DNA of 64,000 bases, taken from positions 23,075,975 through 23,139,974 of the forward strand of contig NC_079375.1 in the NCBI RefSeq assembly GCF_021018895.1, in the 5' to 3' direction. The notes beneath the pieces are model-generated. The model saw only the letters and a list, made by a program, of their open reading frames with translations. It did no database searches and had not been told where the DNA came from. Each line of letters starts with the position of its first letter. Position 1 is the stretch's first letter. This document shows, piece by piece, positions 1 to 11,533 of this stretch. Source of the DNA: Seriola aureovittata. Lineage: Eukaryota > Chordata > Actinopteri > Carangiformes > Carangidae. Both the position numbers and the translations under genes were made by a program.

Positions 1-109
1 ATCTGAAAAGGAGGAGAGTAACTGTCTGACATTATGGGACACTGCTTGTCCATAAATCTGTCTCACAACACTTTGCACACGCACACACTCTCTCTCTTTC
101 TCTCTCATA

Positions 110-143
<34 letters not shown>

Positions 144-537
144 AAAGGATCCCAGCTTCTAACCCACTCTGTGACAAACACAATCCAGGGAATTCCTCAA
201 GTGAACAAGAAGCAAACAGATAAAAAAGAGAACAGGAGCAGAAATGAGAGGCAATATCACTTTTTTTTTACAAGGCTTAGTCCTGACACAGCTGTGTGTG
301 TGTGTGTGTGTGTGTGTGTGCTTATATTTTCATGTGTGCCTGAGCTGCTGCAGTTTTTTTTTTTACAAGGCAGCTATGAAATATTTGTATTTACAGTCGT
401 CTCCTATTAATCAAGTGGAAAGGGGCAGAGCAGAGGCTTAAGTGCTCGACAGCAGTAATCTAATAATAATATGTGAGAAATGACCAACCTCCAGTGCTGC
501 CACAGTAAATTGGACATTATGCATGGTGCTTTTATGC

Positions 538-579
<42 letters not shown>

Positions 580-1032
580 TCTTCGTTTCCTCTTTTACCC
601 AGGTTTAAAAAGGTCAGGAATCATTTACCTGGGGGCATCTGGGAATATGCTTAAGTTTTATCATTAGAATATGACATTTAACGCTACTCTACGTTATAAA
701 TGAACATCTTCCATTGAAATTTTGGTCTTTTAAACCAACCAATTAAAGCCACATGCAAAGAGACTGGCTACAAAAAGGTTGCATTTACAGGATGATTACA
801 GTGAATCACTGGTTTTGCACCTCACTGTGCAGAAACTTTAAGCATAAATTTGACTTAATATGGTAAAACAAAGTGTGTTTTGTGAATTTGCATTGTAGAA
901 ATATTTAACATTTTTATTTCAGGAATTTTTAAGTGCAAATCAATAGTTAAAAATATAAAGAGAGGCAAAGAGAAAAAGGTGTATGTGTCTAAATCTCTTC
1001 AAGTGCAAGTGCAATGGAATATTATCTGACAT

Positions 1033-1034
<2 letters not shown>

Positions 1035-1078
<44 letters not shown>
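1035..1078. repeat. (TG)n microsatellite
   Basis: Uninterrupted TG dinucleotides ending in a short TATG variation. On the rnf220 transcript strand this is a CA repeat. Confidence 0.95.
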
Positions 1079-1080
<2 letters not shown>

Positions 1081-1129
1081 GTCAAAGGGTGTGTGCCTCT
1101 ACAGATGTAATATGTTTCTCCTCTAACCC

Positions 1130-1480
1130 AATCACCTTAGCTTAGCAAGCGGGCCTAACACCCCCATAAGGAGGTGCGTTGGGGTTAATCTCCGGTCCAA
1201 CAGGGTTGGGTGGTGCCTGCCGGGGAGGAGACGACAACAACAGGCCCGTGTGCTTCAGACTGGCCCTCTCCATTCTCCATGCTCTGCTGCTGAATACTAA
1301 ACAACGGTGGTGAGATGCGCAGTCACGGTCGCAGAGGAAGGCCAGTGCTCACCCCTCAACCCTCGCTCCGTCTGCCTTTCTCAAGTACGAGCCCACCCAC
1401 AGTGCCGTGAGCACTGCTCTAAGCCTGGGTTGGCACCCAAAGGTGTGTGGGAATGAAAATGCATCCCCCCTGAATTATAC
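1130..1480. mobile_element. possible retroelement remnant, unclassified
   Basis: A GC-rich block that differs sharply from its AT-rich surroundings. It has stop-free but short frames and none of the simple repeats seen elsewhere. Its texture resembles the 5' region of fish non-LTR retrotransposons, but I could not match a defined family, and no target-site duplication or poly(A) tail is evident. It could equally be unique sequence. Confidence 0.25.
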
Positions 1481-2247
1481 TACAGCTCTCATGTGGCATT
1501 CCTGTGTATCTTATATGTACTTGTTTTTTCTGCGGCGGGGCATCTGACTTTCACATGGTTGTTTAGGTAGAGATGAAAAAACTAACATGGAAATGATAAA
1601 GCACCTGATCGCTTCGGGGGTTCTTGCAGAAAACATTGACACAGGTCTTAGCAATAGAGTAGAGTAATTCAACTGCATATTTTCAGCCATATTGGATTGA
1701 GTTTGTCGTATGATATAACATAAAAAAATCTTCATTTTGGATTTATATATGCCGGTATAATGTCCAATACCACAAGCATGCAGCACCCTCTACGTCTGCC
1801 CTCTATTCTAACCATCTTGTTATTTCCTATCTGTCTTTTTCCTTTATCTTATCACATCTATCCACAGGCCCCGCAGCTTATTCAAGGTCCTCTGCATTGC
1901 GAGTTGGACTTTTCCATTAAACCTACTGTAGAGAACATGTTAAAGACGTGGAAAGGTCTTCGTTTCCTCTTAGAAAGGGGTTCTCCGTCTGGCAGCTAGT
2001 GATGTGTTCGGATGAGTTAGTGGAGGCAGACACTATAAGGGAATGCTACTTGATGGCATCATGAATCCGACTCTTCCTACAGTTTGACGTTATCTGTCTT
2101 TTTTTTTCTCTCCTCTTCCCTCTCTGTCTGTCTGCGTCTCTCTCTTTGTCTCTCTAATTGGAACAATCACAGTACAGTGCCTCTTGGCCCGGCTGCCTGT
2201 TGGATCACAGGAGACTGGTACTTTTGTGTGCCTGTGAGTGTGAGTGT

Positions 2248-2253
<6 letters not shown>

Positions 2254-2290
<37 letters not shown>
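2254..2290. repeat. (TG)n microsatellite with imperfect 5' flank
   Basis: Pure TG from about 2254, preceded from about 2225 by TG/AG-interrupted units. It lies about 400 nt downstream of the 49-nt rnf220 exon and is transcribed as CA repeats. Confidence 0.95.
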
Positions 2291-2292
<2 letters not shown>

Positions 2293-2689
2293 ATATAAGA
2301 CAGAGGCCTACAGTACAGATGATGTACCCTTAGTGCAGCAGAGAGGAACAGAGTATCAGCATCACAGTATCAGAGTAACAGCTCTGATAGATGGACACAT
2401 GCACACATTTAATTTTGTATTTGCATTTCTTTTGTTGTTGTACTATATCAATGCTAATATAAACAGTTTTGATGTATGGCCATGTTACTGATCACTTGTT
2501 GGCATTTTTGCCTTTAATAAAATGTATAAAACAAACGTGCACTTAAATTTTAAATATAAAATATAGGTGGAGATAAAAAAGAAACAGGAAGATGAACGAC
2601 ATGGTGATTTCCACAGGGATGAACACAAACACAGATGTCACGTTACATGTTTGCAAATGAATATTATATGAAGATGAGGTTGATCTCAC

Positions 2690-2738
2690 CTTAGGGGTTC
2701 CTGGAGTGGTCACTCCATCCTTGGGTGAAGGGTTCTTA
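2690..2738 (-). CDS. rnf220: E3 ubiquitin-protein ligase RNF220, internal exon (49 nt)
   Basis: Seen: on the minus strand, a pyrimidine-rich stretch ending in attgcag is followed by 49 nt and then a consensus donor, AAG|gtgag. The preceding exon ends with AG, so the first T completes a Ser codon. The exon then reads SKNPSPKDGVTTPGTPK and ends on a full Lys codon (exit phase 0). Known: vertebrate RNF220 has a very similar Ser/Pro/Lys-rich linker (SKN...KD...PGTPK) directly after the Cys-containing central segment. This linker lies between that segment and the C-terminal RING. RNF220 is a RING-type E3 ligase, reported to act on SIN3B and GLI/Shh-pathway proteins and to work with ZC4H2 in neural patterning. 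Inferred: the exon is constitutive, because skipping 49 nt would shift the frame. It is too short and lacks a Met, so open-frame searches miss it. The paralog (a or b) is undetermined. Confidence 0.87.
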
Positions 2739-3107
2739 CTGCAATAGGGAAAAATACAGAATATATATTACATGATGCAGTTTAATCTGATTACACTTAC
2801 TGTTACCAACATACACGATCTCTGGGGTTGTGTGTTTTTGGAAGGTGTTTCCCTGATCCGTAACACCAAGAGATCTTCACACATCCATTCACATTAATCC
2901 ACTGGTCCTTCGTTCTCTCTTACTCTCTGTCCATCCATCCGTCCATCTGTCCATCCATCCATCCTTCCTGAATTCTACCGACAAAACAGACTTCTGATCT
3001 TTTTTCTTTTCCCATTTACCCAAGTGCTTTTCCTTCTTGAGTTTTATTTCTTCTTTAGTCACCTGTTTTTCTCTCTCTTTTTCCCACTTTTCTCTCTGTC
3101 CCTCTTG

Positions 3108-3143
<36 letters not shown>

Positions 3144-3284
3144 ATTTTCACCCGAACACAGAGATACATTTCTCTGAGCCTCTTCAAGTGTTGCGACAGG
3201 CTTGACGTTGACAAAGCGAGACAGGGTTGTCATGTTTGCTTTGAGACCCTGTTAGCACTCCAGACCTCCTTGGACACACACATA

Positions 3285-3286
<2 letters not shown>

Positions 3287-3375
<89 letters not shown>

Positions 3376-3395
3376 ACAGACAGACAGACAGACAG
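3287..3395. repeat. (CA)n microsatellite followed by (GACA)n
   Basis: An 87-bp uninterrupted CA tract (3287-3373), then about five GACA units. In the rnf220 pre-mRNA it becomes a long UG repeat about 550 nt upstream of the 49-nt exon. Confidence 0.97.
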
Positions 3396-3504
3396 TGGCA
3401 AACCATGGAAAGAATGGTGCCTGAAACTGAATTGAGCGTGACCTCTAATCTGACAGCATGCCTTGGCAGACAAGGGATTTCCTTTTTCAATGGATGGATG
3501 GGTG

Positions 3505-3640
3505 GATAATAAGAATAAGAAGCCTTATTTATATGTCACTTATCTGAGAGAAGAATTTACAAAGTGGTGCACAAAAAGGCAGAAGAGCAAGACAAGGAAA
3601 ATGTAAGAGCAGTGTGATATAATGCATAGCTGCACAGAGT
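3505..3640. repeat. interspersed repeat remnant (TTTATAT...GTGC type)
   Basis: The AATAAGAAGCCTTATTTATATGTCACTT-like opening (given here only in outline) and the later ACAAAGTGGTGCACAAAAAG segment resemble the common fish repeat that reads TTTATATAGC...AAAGTGCTTTACA. It is a degenerate copy with unclear ends. Confidence 0.35.
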
Positions 3641-5339
3641 TAGGAAGGAATACATGATGAGACGAGGGACGGATGTATGAGGTGCTGTACACATTCTGTG
3701 ATATAAGGTGTACTGAACGCCATTTTTCTTTACTGAACAGAAAGGGGTTTAATGGAGAAAGATAACGACGGCATGATGGGAAATGTAGGCTTTTGGAGCT
3801 TGAGACTAAGTTTTTGGGATATCTTGGCCTCAGAATCAAAGCTGCGGCGCCTCGATTTTTCTGTCTTTTGTGAGTCGTTCAACTATTGAATTGCTTGAGT
3901 ACCCTTTTAAAGGCCCATTCAAACAGCAGATGGACTGCCTTTTGTTCCTAAATGGGATTTATTTCCAAGTGAAATGGAATATGTGGGCTGGGTATAATCA
4001 CCAATGGGATTTGATTGAATTCTCCAAAATTTGACGGGAATGTCCAAGAGTTATGAATCAGATCTGTGTTGAGAGAGTGATGAACAGTTAGCCTCCTAGC
4101 TCCTCGCTACGCAGGTGGATGAAGAGGATTTTTGGAAATGTAGTTTTTGCCAGCTAAAAACCAAACACAACACCTGCCGCTGTTTGCTCTGCTCGAAGCT
4201 GCAACCTTCAAAGGGAGCAGTCAGGGGCTAACGACGATGAGCAGGGTTAGCTGCTCACCTGAATCAAATATGATGCTGTTTACTTTTGTACACAACCCCA
4301 AGTGCATTAAACATATTGTACAGGAAGAGAAAAGAGAGGAATTTTGATTTGTAAATTCTCAAAATTTGATGAAATGTGAGATTTAGCATGAAGCTACTAC
4401 GAGATAACACAGAATTAAAACTTAAAAAAGCATCTTTAACACGGCTTTTAACCAAAACTTGACAAAATAAATCAAACAAGTAGATATTGGCAATCTTAGT
4501 TGTTAGTTATTATTGATATTAGTTTGTTGCTGCACTGACGTGACTGACTCCTTTTTCTTCTAAGATGAATTAGTTTGTATATATTAGTATATACATGTGT
4601 TTGTATGCATTACAAGCCTCTGCTCATGGTGAAACTGTCTGTGGAAACGTGTCATTACTGTTGCTGAGCTCTGTGTATCTGTGGATGTGCATATGCATCT
4701 ATTGCAACTGTGTGTACGTGTGTGTGTGTCCATGTCTTGCGTGTGTGCGTGTGTGTGTGTGAAAGCTGAACAGCGGGCCTCACCTCCACCAACAAAGAGA
4801 ATAAACATGGGTGACACAGTCAAGCTGCCGTGTAATGCAGGTGAATCTGCCAACAGCACCCAGCCTCCCCAAACACACACAGACACACATACACACCTCT
4901 CTTTACCCCTTTTCTACCTCTGTCTCTGTCATCTCTCTCTCTCTCCTTCTCCCTCTATCTCTCTTTTATTCATTACCTGGAACCTCTGCAGAGGCATCAA
5001 CAATAACAGCCACCTCTACCTGCTTGTTGACGGTGTCAAACAGTGACAAGAGAAGGAGGGAGAGGGAGAGAGAGGAAGAGAGAGAGCGAGAGGACAGCAG
5101 TCGCATGCCTGCCGCGATGGGAGAAAATTGCCACAATGACAGAGGGGGTGATAGAGAGATGAAAGGAGAGTGAAAAGGGGGGAAAGAAAAGAGGTAGAAG
5201 GAGATGAAATGTGAGGTGAGAGAGAGATGTGGCGAAGGGAGGGAGAGCGGGCGACATAAAGAAAGAGATCGAGCGAGGGAAAGATGAAAGAAGACGGAAA
5301 ACGAGAGAAAGAAAGAGAGGGAGTGATGGGAGAGTTGGT

Positions 5340-5460
5340 GTGTGTCATCGCCGCCTCTTCTCGCAGCTTCACACGTCTGTTTGCCCGGTTCTATGAATTT
5401 TTGATGGCGAGGGTTATGGGGCTGGAAATTCCAGCTGCCTGCCATTTCAAAGAAAGGAGA
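5340..5460. promoter_or_regulatory. candidate conserved noncoding element
   Basis: About 120 bp of balanced, complex sequence sits abruptly between two long GA-rich tracts. It contains a GGAAATTCC palindrome (around 5425), a TGCCATTTCAAAG segment and no sustained open frame. That isolation suggests selective constraint, but conservation cannot be tested from the sequence alone. Confidence 0.3.
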
Positions 5461-5582
5461 AGAGAGTGGAAATGAGCAGCACAACAAAGTGAAACAAACA
5501 CACAGACAGACGGGAGGAAAAGGAAAGGAAGGGAGGAATGAAAGACGGGACATGAAGCAATTTAAAATGTGTTGTGGTAATA

Positions 5583-5617
<35 letters not shown>

Positions 5618-6707
5618 CGGGGGGGAGACAGGTGAGGCCATGTTGCTGCTTCAAACAGATCTTACAGCACATTGTCCCAGCGCGTCATACAGGACCTGCT
5701 CTGAACTGGCTTAACCTAAAGGAGGGGCAAGAACCTGTGAGATCATAAACAGGAAGTAGTCATACGGTATAGGTACAAGGGATCAGATGATGGGTCAAGT
5801 GTACCGTTTTGAGAAAGAGGACTTTGTGTTCACTGACTAAAACATAAGGATTAAAAATTATCAAAAATTTAAAATAACGTATTTAAATTTAGTGAATGAT
5901 TTTAGGGGACTGTGGGTGTAATAAATCCTGTGGGCTGATGGACAACATGAAAACTGTGTGTAATTACACACATCATATGAATGCAGGAGACCGCAACAAC
6001 AACCTCTGAAGTTAATGAATCACCGTACGGAGTAATTCATAATAAGCAAAAGCTGAGATTGGTCTCATATTCAACAATGACTCATTATTAAACAGCCACT
6101 AAATTGTGGGAGTTGCAAGAGAGAGAGAATTAAAAAAAATATTTTCTGTTTTCTGTTATAATTTCTGTCCAAAAACGGACTGAGTCATACTTGGGAGGCT
6201 CTCCTTAGAATTACAGAGGACATTAGAATCACCAAACATTGCGGTAGAAAGTAGGAGAAGAACGCAGAAGCATAGTTTCAGTTTTGGAAAATTAAAATAG
6301 TTTGGAGGCAGAATAATGTTATATTAATCTGAACTACTTTGCATTACTCACAATACTTTAGTGAGGAATCATAATAAGTTTCATTTGAGATGTTAATGTT
6401 TTTATTTATTCCAGAATATCTAGTTATATATTCTTGTTATAGAATCTCTGCATCCAAAACGTGTCAAAAGTACTACTGTTATTATTACTATTTAAATTAT
6501 TGAAGTAGCCTTTGCGACTGCGACACAGTTTTATCTGGACCAGTCACAGCATTAGTTTGCATCGGGTTGATCAGGAATTTAGAAGCAATACGATTCAGAG
6601 AAACTGTCCACCCTCCCCAAACCTGATTAAATCTGCATCAATCCTACACAAGTAGAAACGGACCAGGTCTGACTGACAGCTAACAGGGTCCTCCGCCCCT
6701 CCCGCCA

Positions 6708-6742
<35 letters not shown>

Positions 6743-7119
6743 CTTTTGTCAGTTGGGTGGAATAGATAGAAGGAGGAATGCAGGGATGGTGCTAACCTCA
6801 AGATGCTGATTGCTTTTTGCCTTTTTGTGCTGTCTGCTACAGAGGTGGGGGCTCCTCTGGTGGAGGCAAATTGATTATGGAGGAGGAGGAGGAGGAAGAA
6901 GAAGAGGAGTGGGGATATGAAGAGGAGGGGTGATGGGGTATGTAGATTACTTTGCCCCCCCCCCCCCGAGCGATCTGACATGTACAGGGCATGATAGATT
7001 TCCATTTGCTCAACTCTATGTGTGCGCGTGTGATTTCCATGTCCATACGTGAGAAGCTGTGGCCCATGACCAGGCGACAGAGCTCACAACCACAAGAGAG
7101 TACAGGTTGGCAGTTGTAA

Positions 7120-7120
<1 letters not shown>

Positions 7121-7160
<40 letters not shown>
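7121..7160. repeat. (CA)n microsatellite
   Basis: Forty bp of uninterrupted CA. Nearby TG tracts occur at 7439-7464 and 7574-7601. Confidence 0.95.
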
Positions 7161-7162
<2 letters not shown>

Positions 7163-7570
7163 CAGGGAGAACAGAGCAGAAGAGAGAGGAGAAGATATAG
7201 AAAACAAACACACCCACAGAAGGACAGATATCTATAGAGGAGAACGGGCGGACACACATTCTTCACACCAGGATACTCAAACACGCACCTTCGTCTCCAT
7301 ACCCACAGCTCTTTCATTCAGCAAGTGCTGGTCGTCATTAAAGGCAGATTTACTACAAATTGGACCAAATTCCCACTGTCACTTTCAATGATGGCTGCTA
7401 CCATGCAGAGTGCCAGAGAGCGGGAGAGGGAGAGGCCGCGTGTGTGTGTGTGTGTGTGTGTGTGAGGTAAAGAAAGAGGTTGCTTTTGCGATATAACACA
7501 CACAGACACACACACGCTTTCTAACTTCATTTCATCTCCTGCTCCCTCAAACATGAGCAAACACACACTG

Positions 7571-7601
<31 letters not shown>

Positions 7602-8305
7602 TGGATGGGTTAATGGCGAGTAGCTAAATCAGCCAGCCGTGACTTTGGCCACCGTCCCATCTCACCCGGGGGATGACGCTGTTTCCTTAAATAACTGTGT
7701 GGTTGTGCATGTATGTGGCTTTTGAGCTTCCCCGGGCTTATGGAGTCTCTCAGAGCCACAGAGGGAGGGGCAGATTACTAACCTGTATCAATCATTAAAA
7801 CACATACACCTACACCTCACCATATCACACAATGATGGATGACCTTCTGTTCTATTCAAGCTTTAAATTCTACAATCCACTGACTTGTTTTTTTCCCCAG
7901 AGCTGTCTCTCTCTGCTGATGAAGGCCATGAGATGTGGCTGAAAGCTCTAAGTGGGAATTTTCAGACATATATGTTATTTTTCAGTTCTGTTCTTCATCT
8001 CATTTAGTTCTTTACATTTGCTTTTCTGTAAACATACTCTGATCCCTTCATCCGTCCTTTTTCCTTCTTGTTCATCTTGATTCTTCAAGATTTTTCACGA
8101 TTCTTTTGATCGGTTTTTGAGTTCAGACTAGCAGGCAGATTCGTAACAATCTGTAGCTTTCTCCATTATTGATATAAGCTTCCTTCCTAACTGTCTACCT
8201 GTCTCTACATACATCCTTTCCTCCTCACAAAGCCAAGAACAATTATACATGTTGACCCATTCACTCTGAGGACAATGGGTTTATCCCAAGTCAGTGCTGT
8301 GGTTT

Positions 8306-8333
8306 GGGGGGGGGGGGGGGGGGGGGGGGGGGG
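8306..8333. repeat. poly(G) run, 28 nt
   Basis: Twenty-eight consecutive G on the plus strand (poly(C) in the rnf220 transcript). Length is likely to be unreliable in any read-based assembly. Confidence 0.9.
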
Positions 8334-9495
8334 TACAGCTTATAGAAGCAAGATCAAGTCAGGTAATGATGAAGTGACAGGATCAGGTTAGAAGAAGATA
8401 GTTTGATGGACAGTTGTGAAGGGGCAAAAATGAGAAGAGTGAGGACAAGAGTGAAGTGTATAAAAAGGAAGGAGAGGGAAAAGAAAAGATAAGAAAGAAG
8501 AGGGAGGATTAGAGACAAGAGACGAAGATGGAGAGATGGGAAAACAAGAAGGCAGGAAAGGAAATAAGGAGGACAGGAGGAAGGGGTACAGTTGGTGTAA
8601 ACGGGGGGGAAATGAAGTGTGATTTCCACGTGGGGTGACGCTATCTGTTGCCCTGTTCCTCCAGGTTAATGGGGACTATCATAAAGCTGGGCCGCTTAGG
8701 TGGACACCGGGTCACGCACCAACACACCCACACACCCACACACACACAGGCCACATGTGCATGTACACAAACACACGCACACACAGCCAGACGCGCGGTC
8801 AAGGTGAAATATGGATCCTAATGGTTGTGTCCCATCGTTAAAAGGGCTTGCAGTTGATTTATCCACCGTAAAACAGCTCGTGCAACTGCCACGAGGAGAA
8901 GAAGGGGGGCGGCAGTGAACCTCAGGTCACAGGTTTGAATCCGAATCCCTGTAGGAAACACTTAGCGCTACATTGATGGCATGCCTCTGCCTTTTATGCA
9001 GATTTATGGCACCAAAATCTCTGCTCAGGAAAAATATGGGTCACTGAGTCTGACATAAAAGCTGAGTTAAAGCTCAGCCTTCACTGTACGCCTGAAAAAT
9101 ATTCACCTTTATGAGTTCTGAAAGTCCTGTTTACCTTTCCTGCTACATTGGCATCCCCATAATGTCACCTGAGTCCAGCAAATTAATGATGACATATGCT
9201 GAAATAATATATCAGACCTTTTTGACATTCAGTAAAGAAATACCTCAATATGCATACTTTGTTTTCTGTGCATAAGCAAAGGTATGCACAGTTGTGTTTA
9301 GCTTAGCTTAGCAGGAAAAACAAGCTAGCCTCTTTCAGAAGACGTTTAACCACCACAAAACCTTATATTATTATATTATAACATATTTTATCTGGGTAGC
9401 TTTCTCGACTAGTTAGTTAGTCTCTGGTCAGTTGTGACTGTAAACTGTGTGCGAGAGTGTGGGAGAGACTGAGGGGAGGTGTGTTTAAGGCCTAC

Positions 9496-9625
9496 CTGTG
9501 GCATATGCTAGCTAGCCTCTCTATCTCTGTCTCCATGTGTTCCTGTAGCTCTCCGGGCCTGAGCAGCACCTGGCAGATGGGACAGACTGGAGCCTGGCTG
9601 TCGTACAGGGACATCTTCTTTTTAC
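9496..9625 (-). CDS. rnf220: E3 ubiquitin-protein ligase RNF220, central-region exon (130 nt)
   Basis: Seen: on the minus strand, ttgtcttgtctccag precedes the exon and CACAG|gtaggc ends it. The exon enters in phase 1 (first bases GT) and leaves with AG. The translation begins KKKMSLYDSQ, followed by APVCPICQVLLRPGELQEHM and an acidic ETEIERLA stretch. It includes a C-X2-C-X11-H arrangement (exon residues 14, 17 and 29). Known: vertebrate RNF220 carries an almost identical segment (DSQAP.CPICQVLLRP.ELQEHM) in its middle, well before the C-terminal RING. The entry phase would complete a Cys or Gly codon, and human RNF220 has Cys there. The exit AG joins the T of the 49-nt exon as Ser. The open frame visible upstream of the exon is intron read-through. 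RNF220 ubiquitinates nuclear regulators and influences Shh and Wnt signalling. The identity is secure at gene-family level, but the paralog is not resolved. Confidence 0.95.
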
Positions 9626-9960
9626 CTGGAGACAAGACAAGGAGAGAAACATCAGCATGTGCATGCATATTTGCACTGTGTCTAAATAGGGCGTCAGAAC
9701 GAGTCTCAGATGAATATTTCCTGCACAGAGGCTTCAACATGTAGTTTCACCAAGACAAACCAGATGTGTCTGTCTGTGTTTGAGGTCGTGTTTTTCATGC
9801 TACACACTGTCTTTTTACTTTTAGTTTAAACATCAAGAAAATAAGGTTCAAGTTTCAGCATCAAGGTCACTCAAGTAAACTCGCTGTGTATTCTTTCAAG
9901 CACGGAGGCTTGAAATGTGAAACACACATTAAGTGCATGTGCAGTATAATCTTGCACTGC

Positions 9961-9969
<9 letters not shown>

Positions 9970-10013
<44 letters not shown>
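9970..10013. repeat. (CA)n microsatellite
   Basis: Forty-four bp of uninterrupted CA, just 345 bp upstream (in gene direction) of the 130-nt rnf220 exon. It is transcribed as a UG repeat. Confidence 0.95.
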
Positions 10014-10015
<2 letters not shown>

Positions 10016-10937
10016 GAGGGGAATAAAGTGGTGTACGGTCTCCATTGTGTAATGTTTGTCCCAGGTCAAAGCAGATTTAAAGAATCGTCAGCCAGATGAG
10101 ATAATGCTGTATAGAGTCTGCCAACACTACCTCACTTCATTGTCCTTGATCAGCAGGGCACAGGGTGGGGCCCACCTGTACGTGTGTGTCTGTGTGTCAT
10201 TGTGTTTCTTGGGGTGGGTGGAGGGGGGGTGGGTTATGTGTGGACGGCGTGCGCATTGTTAAGTGTGAGTTTTAGCAAAACAGCCTTTTGTGTCTGTGTG
10301 TGCGTTAAGTGTGTGTATCGTGCTGTACATGCTACTTCTTCAGGTTTATCTTTGCGTCTGCTTCGGCTAAAAATATCATCCATTGAAAGTGTCTCAGAGC
10401 TTAATGTTGGAGGACACTTCCTGAATTTCCTGTATTTAGCCAATCAAATGGGCTTTTTTTAAGGCACGAACAATAGGCTCCACCTCAGCCAGGATATCCT
10501 GTTTAGACTGCTTGTCACCACGGCAACAAGAGGACCAGGTAGGGGGGACTCCCTATCTGTCTTGTCTTTGGTGTTTCTCTCTTTTACGCATGCATGCACG
10601 CAAACACGCACACACACACACATATACATGCACATGCACACACGGCCCTCTGGGGACATGTATCCTTGCTCACATATTGGTCTGTCAGAACAGTTTCCTG
10701 CAAGAGGACTCATCAAGAGACAACTAGTGGGCAACACACACACACACCTACAAACACACACACACCTACGAACACACACACACACACACACACAAAAAAT
10801 GCCACACACGTCACCTCCCTCCCTCCCTCTCTTTCTCCGAGCGTGTGTGCGCATACCAGCCTCCCATTTCTCCTGCACCGCTACTTAACAGAGCCCACAG
10901 CACTGGACACGTTAAGTGACTTTGAAAAATAGGTAAT

Positions 10938-11330
10938 CGATTACTCTCTATCTCTCTCTCTCCCTCTCTGCCCCTCTTTCTCTACCTCCTTTTTTTTTCT
11001 TTTTCCACACCTATCCCTCTCACACTCGCTTTCTCTCCAGCCTCATCCATTTCTAATTTTCTGCTCCCTACCACCCATTTATTTGTTTCATTTCTTTCTC
11101 CTCCTCTTTCATCTACCTCCCATCTCTTCTTTCATTATTTCATTGTTCGCCTTCTTTCTTTCTTTCTTTCCATCCCCTCATCTCTCTCTTGATCTATGTT
11201 CATCTCCTTTCCCTCCTTCTCTTCTTCTCTGCCTTATTGTCTCCTCCCTTTGGTAAATTTCCCCTTCTCTCCTTGTTTCTCCACCCCCCTCCACCCCCCC
11301 CCCCCACCTCTCTCCTTCTCCCCTTTATTG
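10938..11330. repeat. polypyrimidine tract (CT-rich, about 390 bp)
   Basis: Plus strand is almost only C and T over this interval, with TTTC, CTCC and TCTC mixtures and a run of C near 11296-11306. Such mirror-rich tracts can form triplex DNA. The rnf220 transcript would be GA-rich here. Confidence 0.85.
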
Positions 11331-11480
11331 CTTTGACAAGATAATTTGAGTCATGCTGAAGCTGTCACCATCCGCCACAGCAAACAAAGAGAGATCCAAT
11401 CCCTGTCTGCTGCTGATGGGGCTCTTTCTATTCCGCAGGCAAACACACACCTGGAGGACATGGACACACACACAAACGCA

Positions 11481-11482
<2 letters not shown>

Positions 11483-11530
<48 letters not shown>
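11483..11530. repeat. (CA)n microsatellite
   Basis: Forty-eight bp of uninterrupted CA with a few interrupted units on the left. Confidence 0.95.

Positions 11531-11533
<3 letters not shown>

Larger units (their letters stand above)
1..2689 (-). other. rnf220: rnf220 intron, 5' part (downstream of the 49-nt exon)
   Basis: This stretch follows the donor site of the 49-nt exon in the direction of transcription, and no further exon was recognised in it. The next rnf220 exon must begin in codon phase 0, because the 49-nt exon ends on a complete Lys codon. It is presumably below position 1. The stretch holds (TG)n/(CA)n tracts at about 110-141, 292-320, 541-578, 1035-1078 and 2254-2290, a GC-rich segment at 1130-1480 that may be a retroelement remnant, and otherwise AT-rich sequence (about 600-1010 and 2440-2640) with nothing recognisable. 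Minus-strand frames in the CA/TG tracts are repeat translations. Confidence 0.7.
2739..9495 (-). other. rnf220: rnf220 intron between the 130-nt and 49-nt exons
   Basis: This 6.8 kb intron is bounded on the minus strand by a GT donor (9494-9495) and an AG acceptor (2739-2740). It holds several CA/TG tracts, a 28-nt G run, GA-rich blocks (about 5050-5330 and 8380-8600), a GGA-repeat block at 6880-6912, and GA dinucleotides at 6710-6740. High-complexity islands occur near 3840-4080, 5340-5460 and 7620-7780. AT-rich stretches at 5690-6600, 7800-8280 and 8990-9450 hold nothing recognised apart from a short GCTTAGCTTAGC fragment near 9300, typical of a fish inverted-repeat element. No additional exon is supported, because the flanking exons already join in phase. 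Confidence 0.85.

Noticed and set aside
610..650. Minus-strand CCCCCAG|GTAAAT fused acceptor-donor near 629
   Set aside because: The pyrimidine stretch is short and interrupted and the donor lacks the G at +5, so it is much weaker than the 58.2 kb site.
3287..3395. CRISPR-like array
   Set aside because: A pure dinucleotide and tetranucleotide microsatellite without spacers, in vertebrate DNA.
8900..8970. B-box-like GGTTTGAATCC near 8932, possible second SINE head
   Set aside because: No A-box at the proper distance and no recognisable body or tail.
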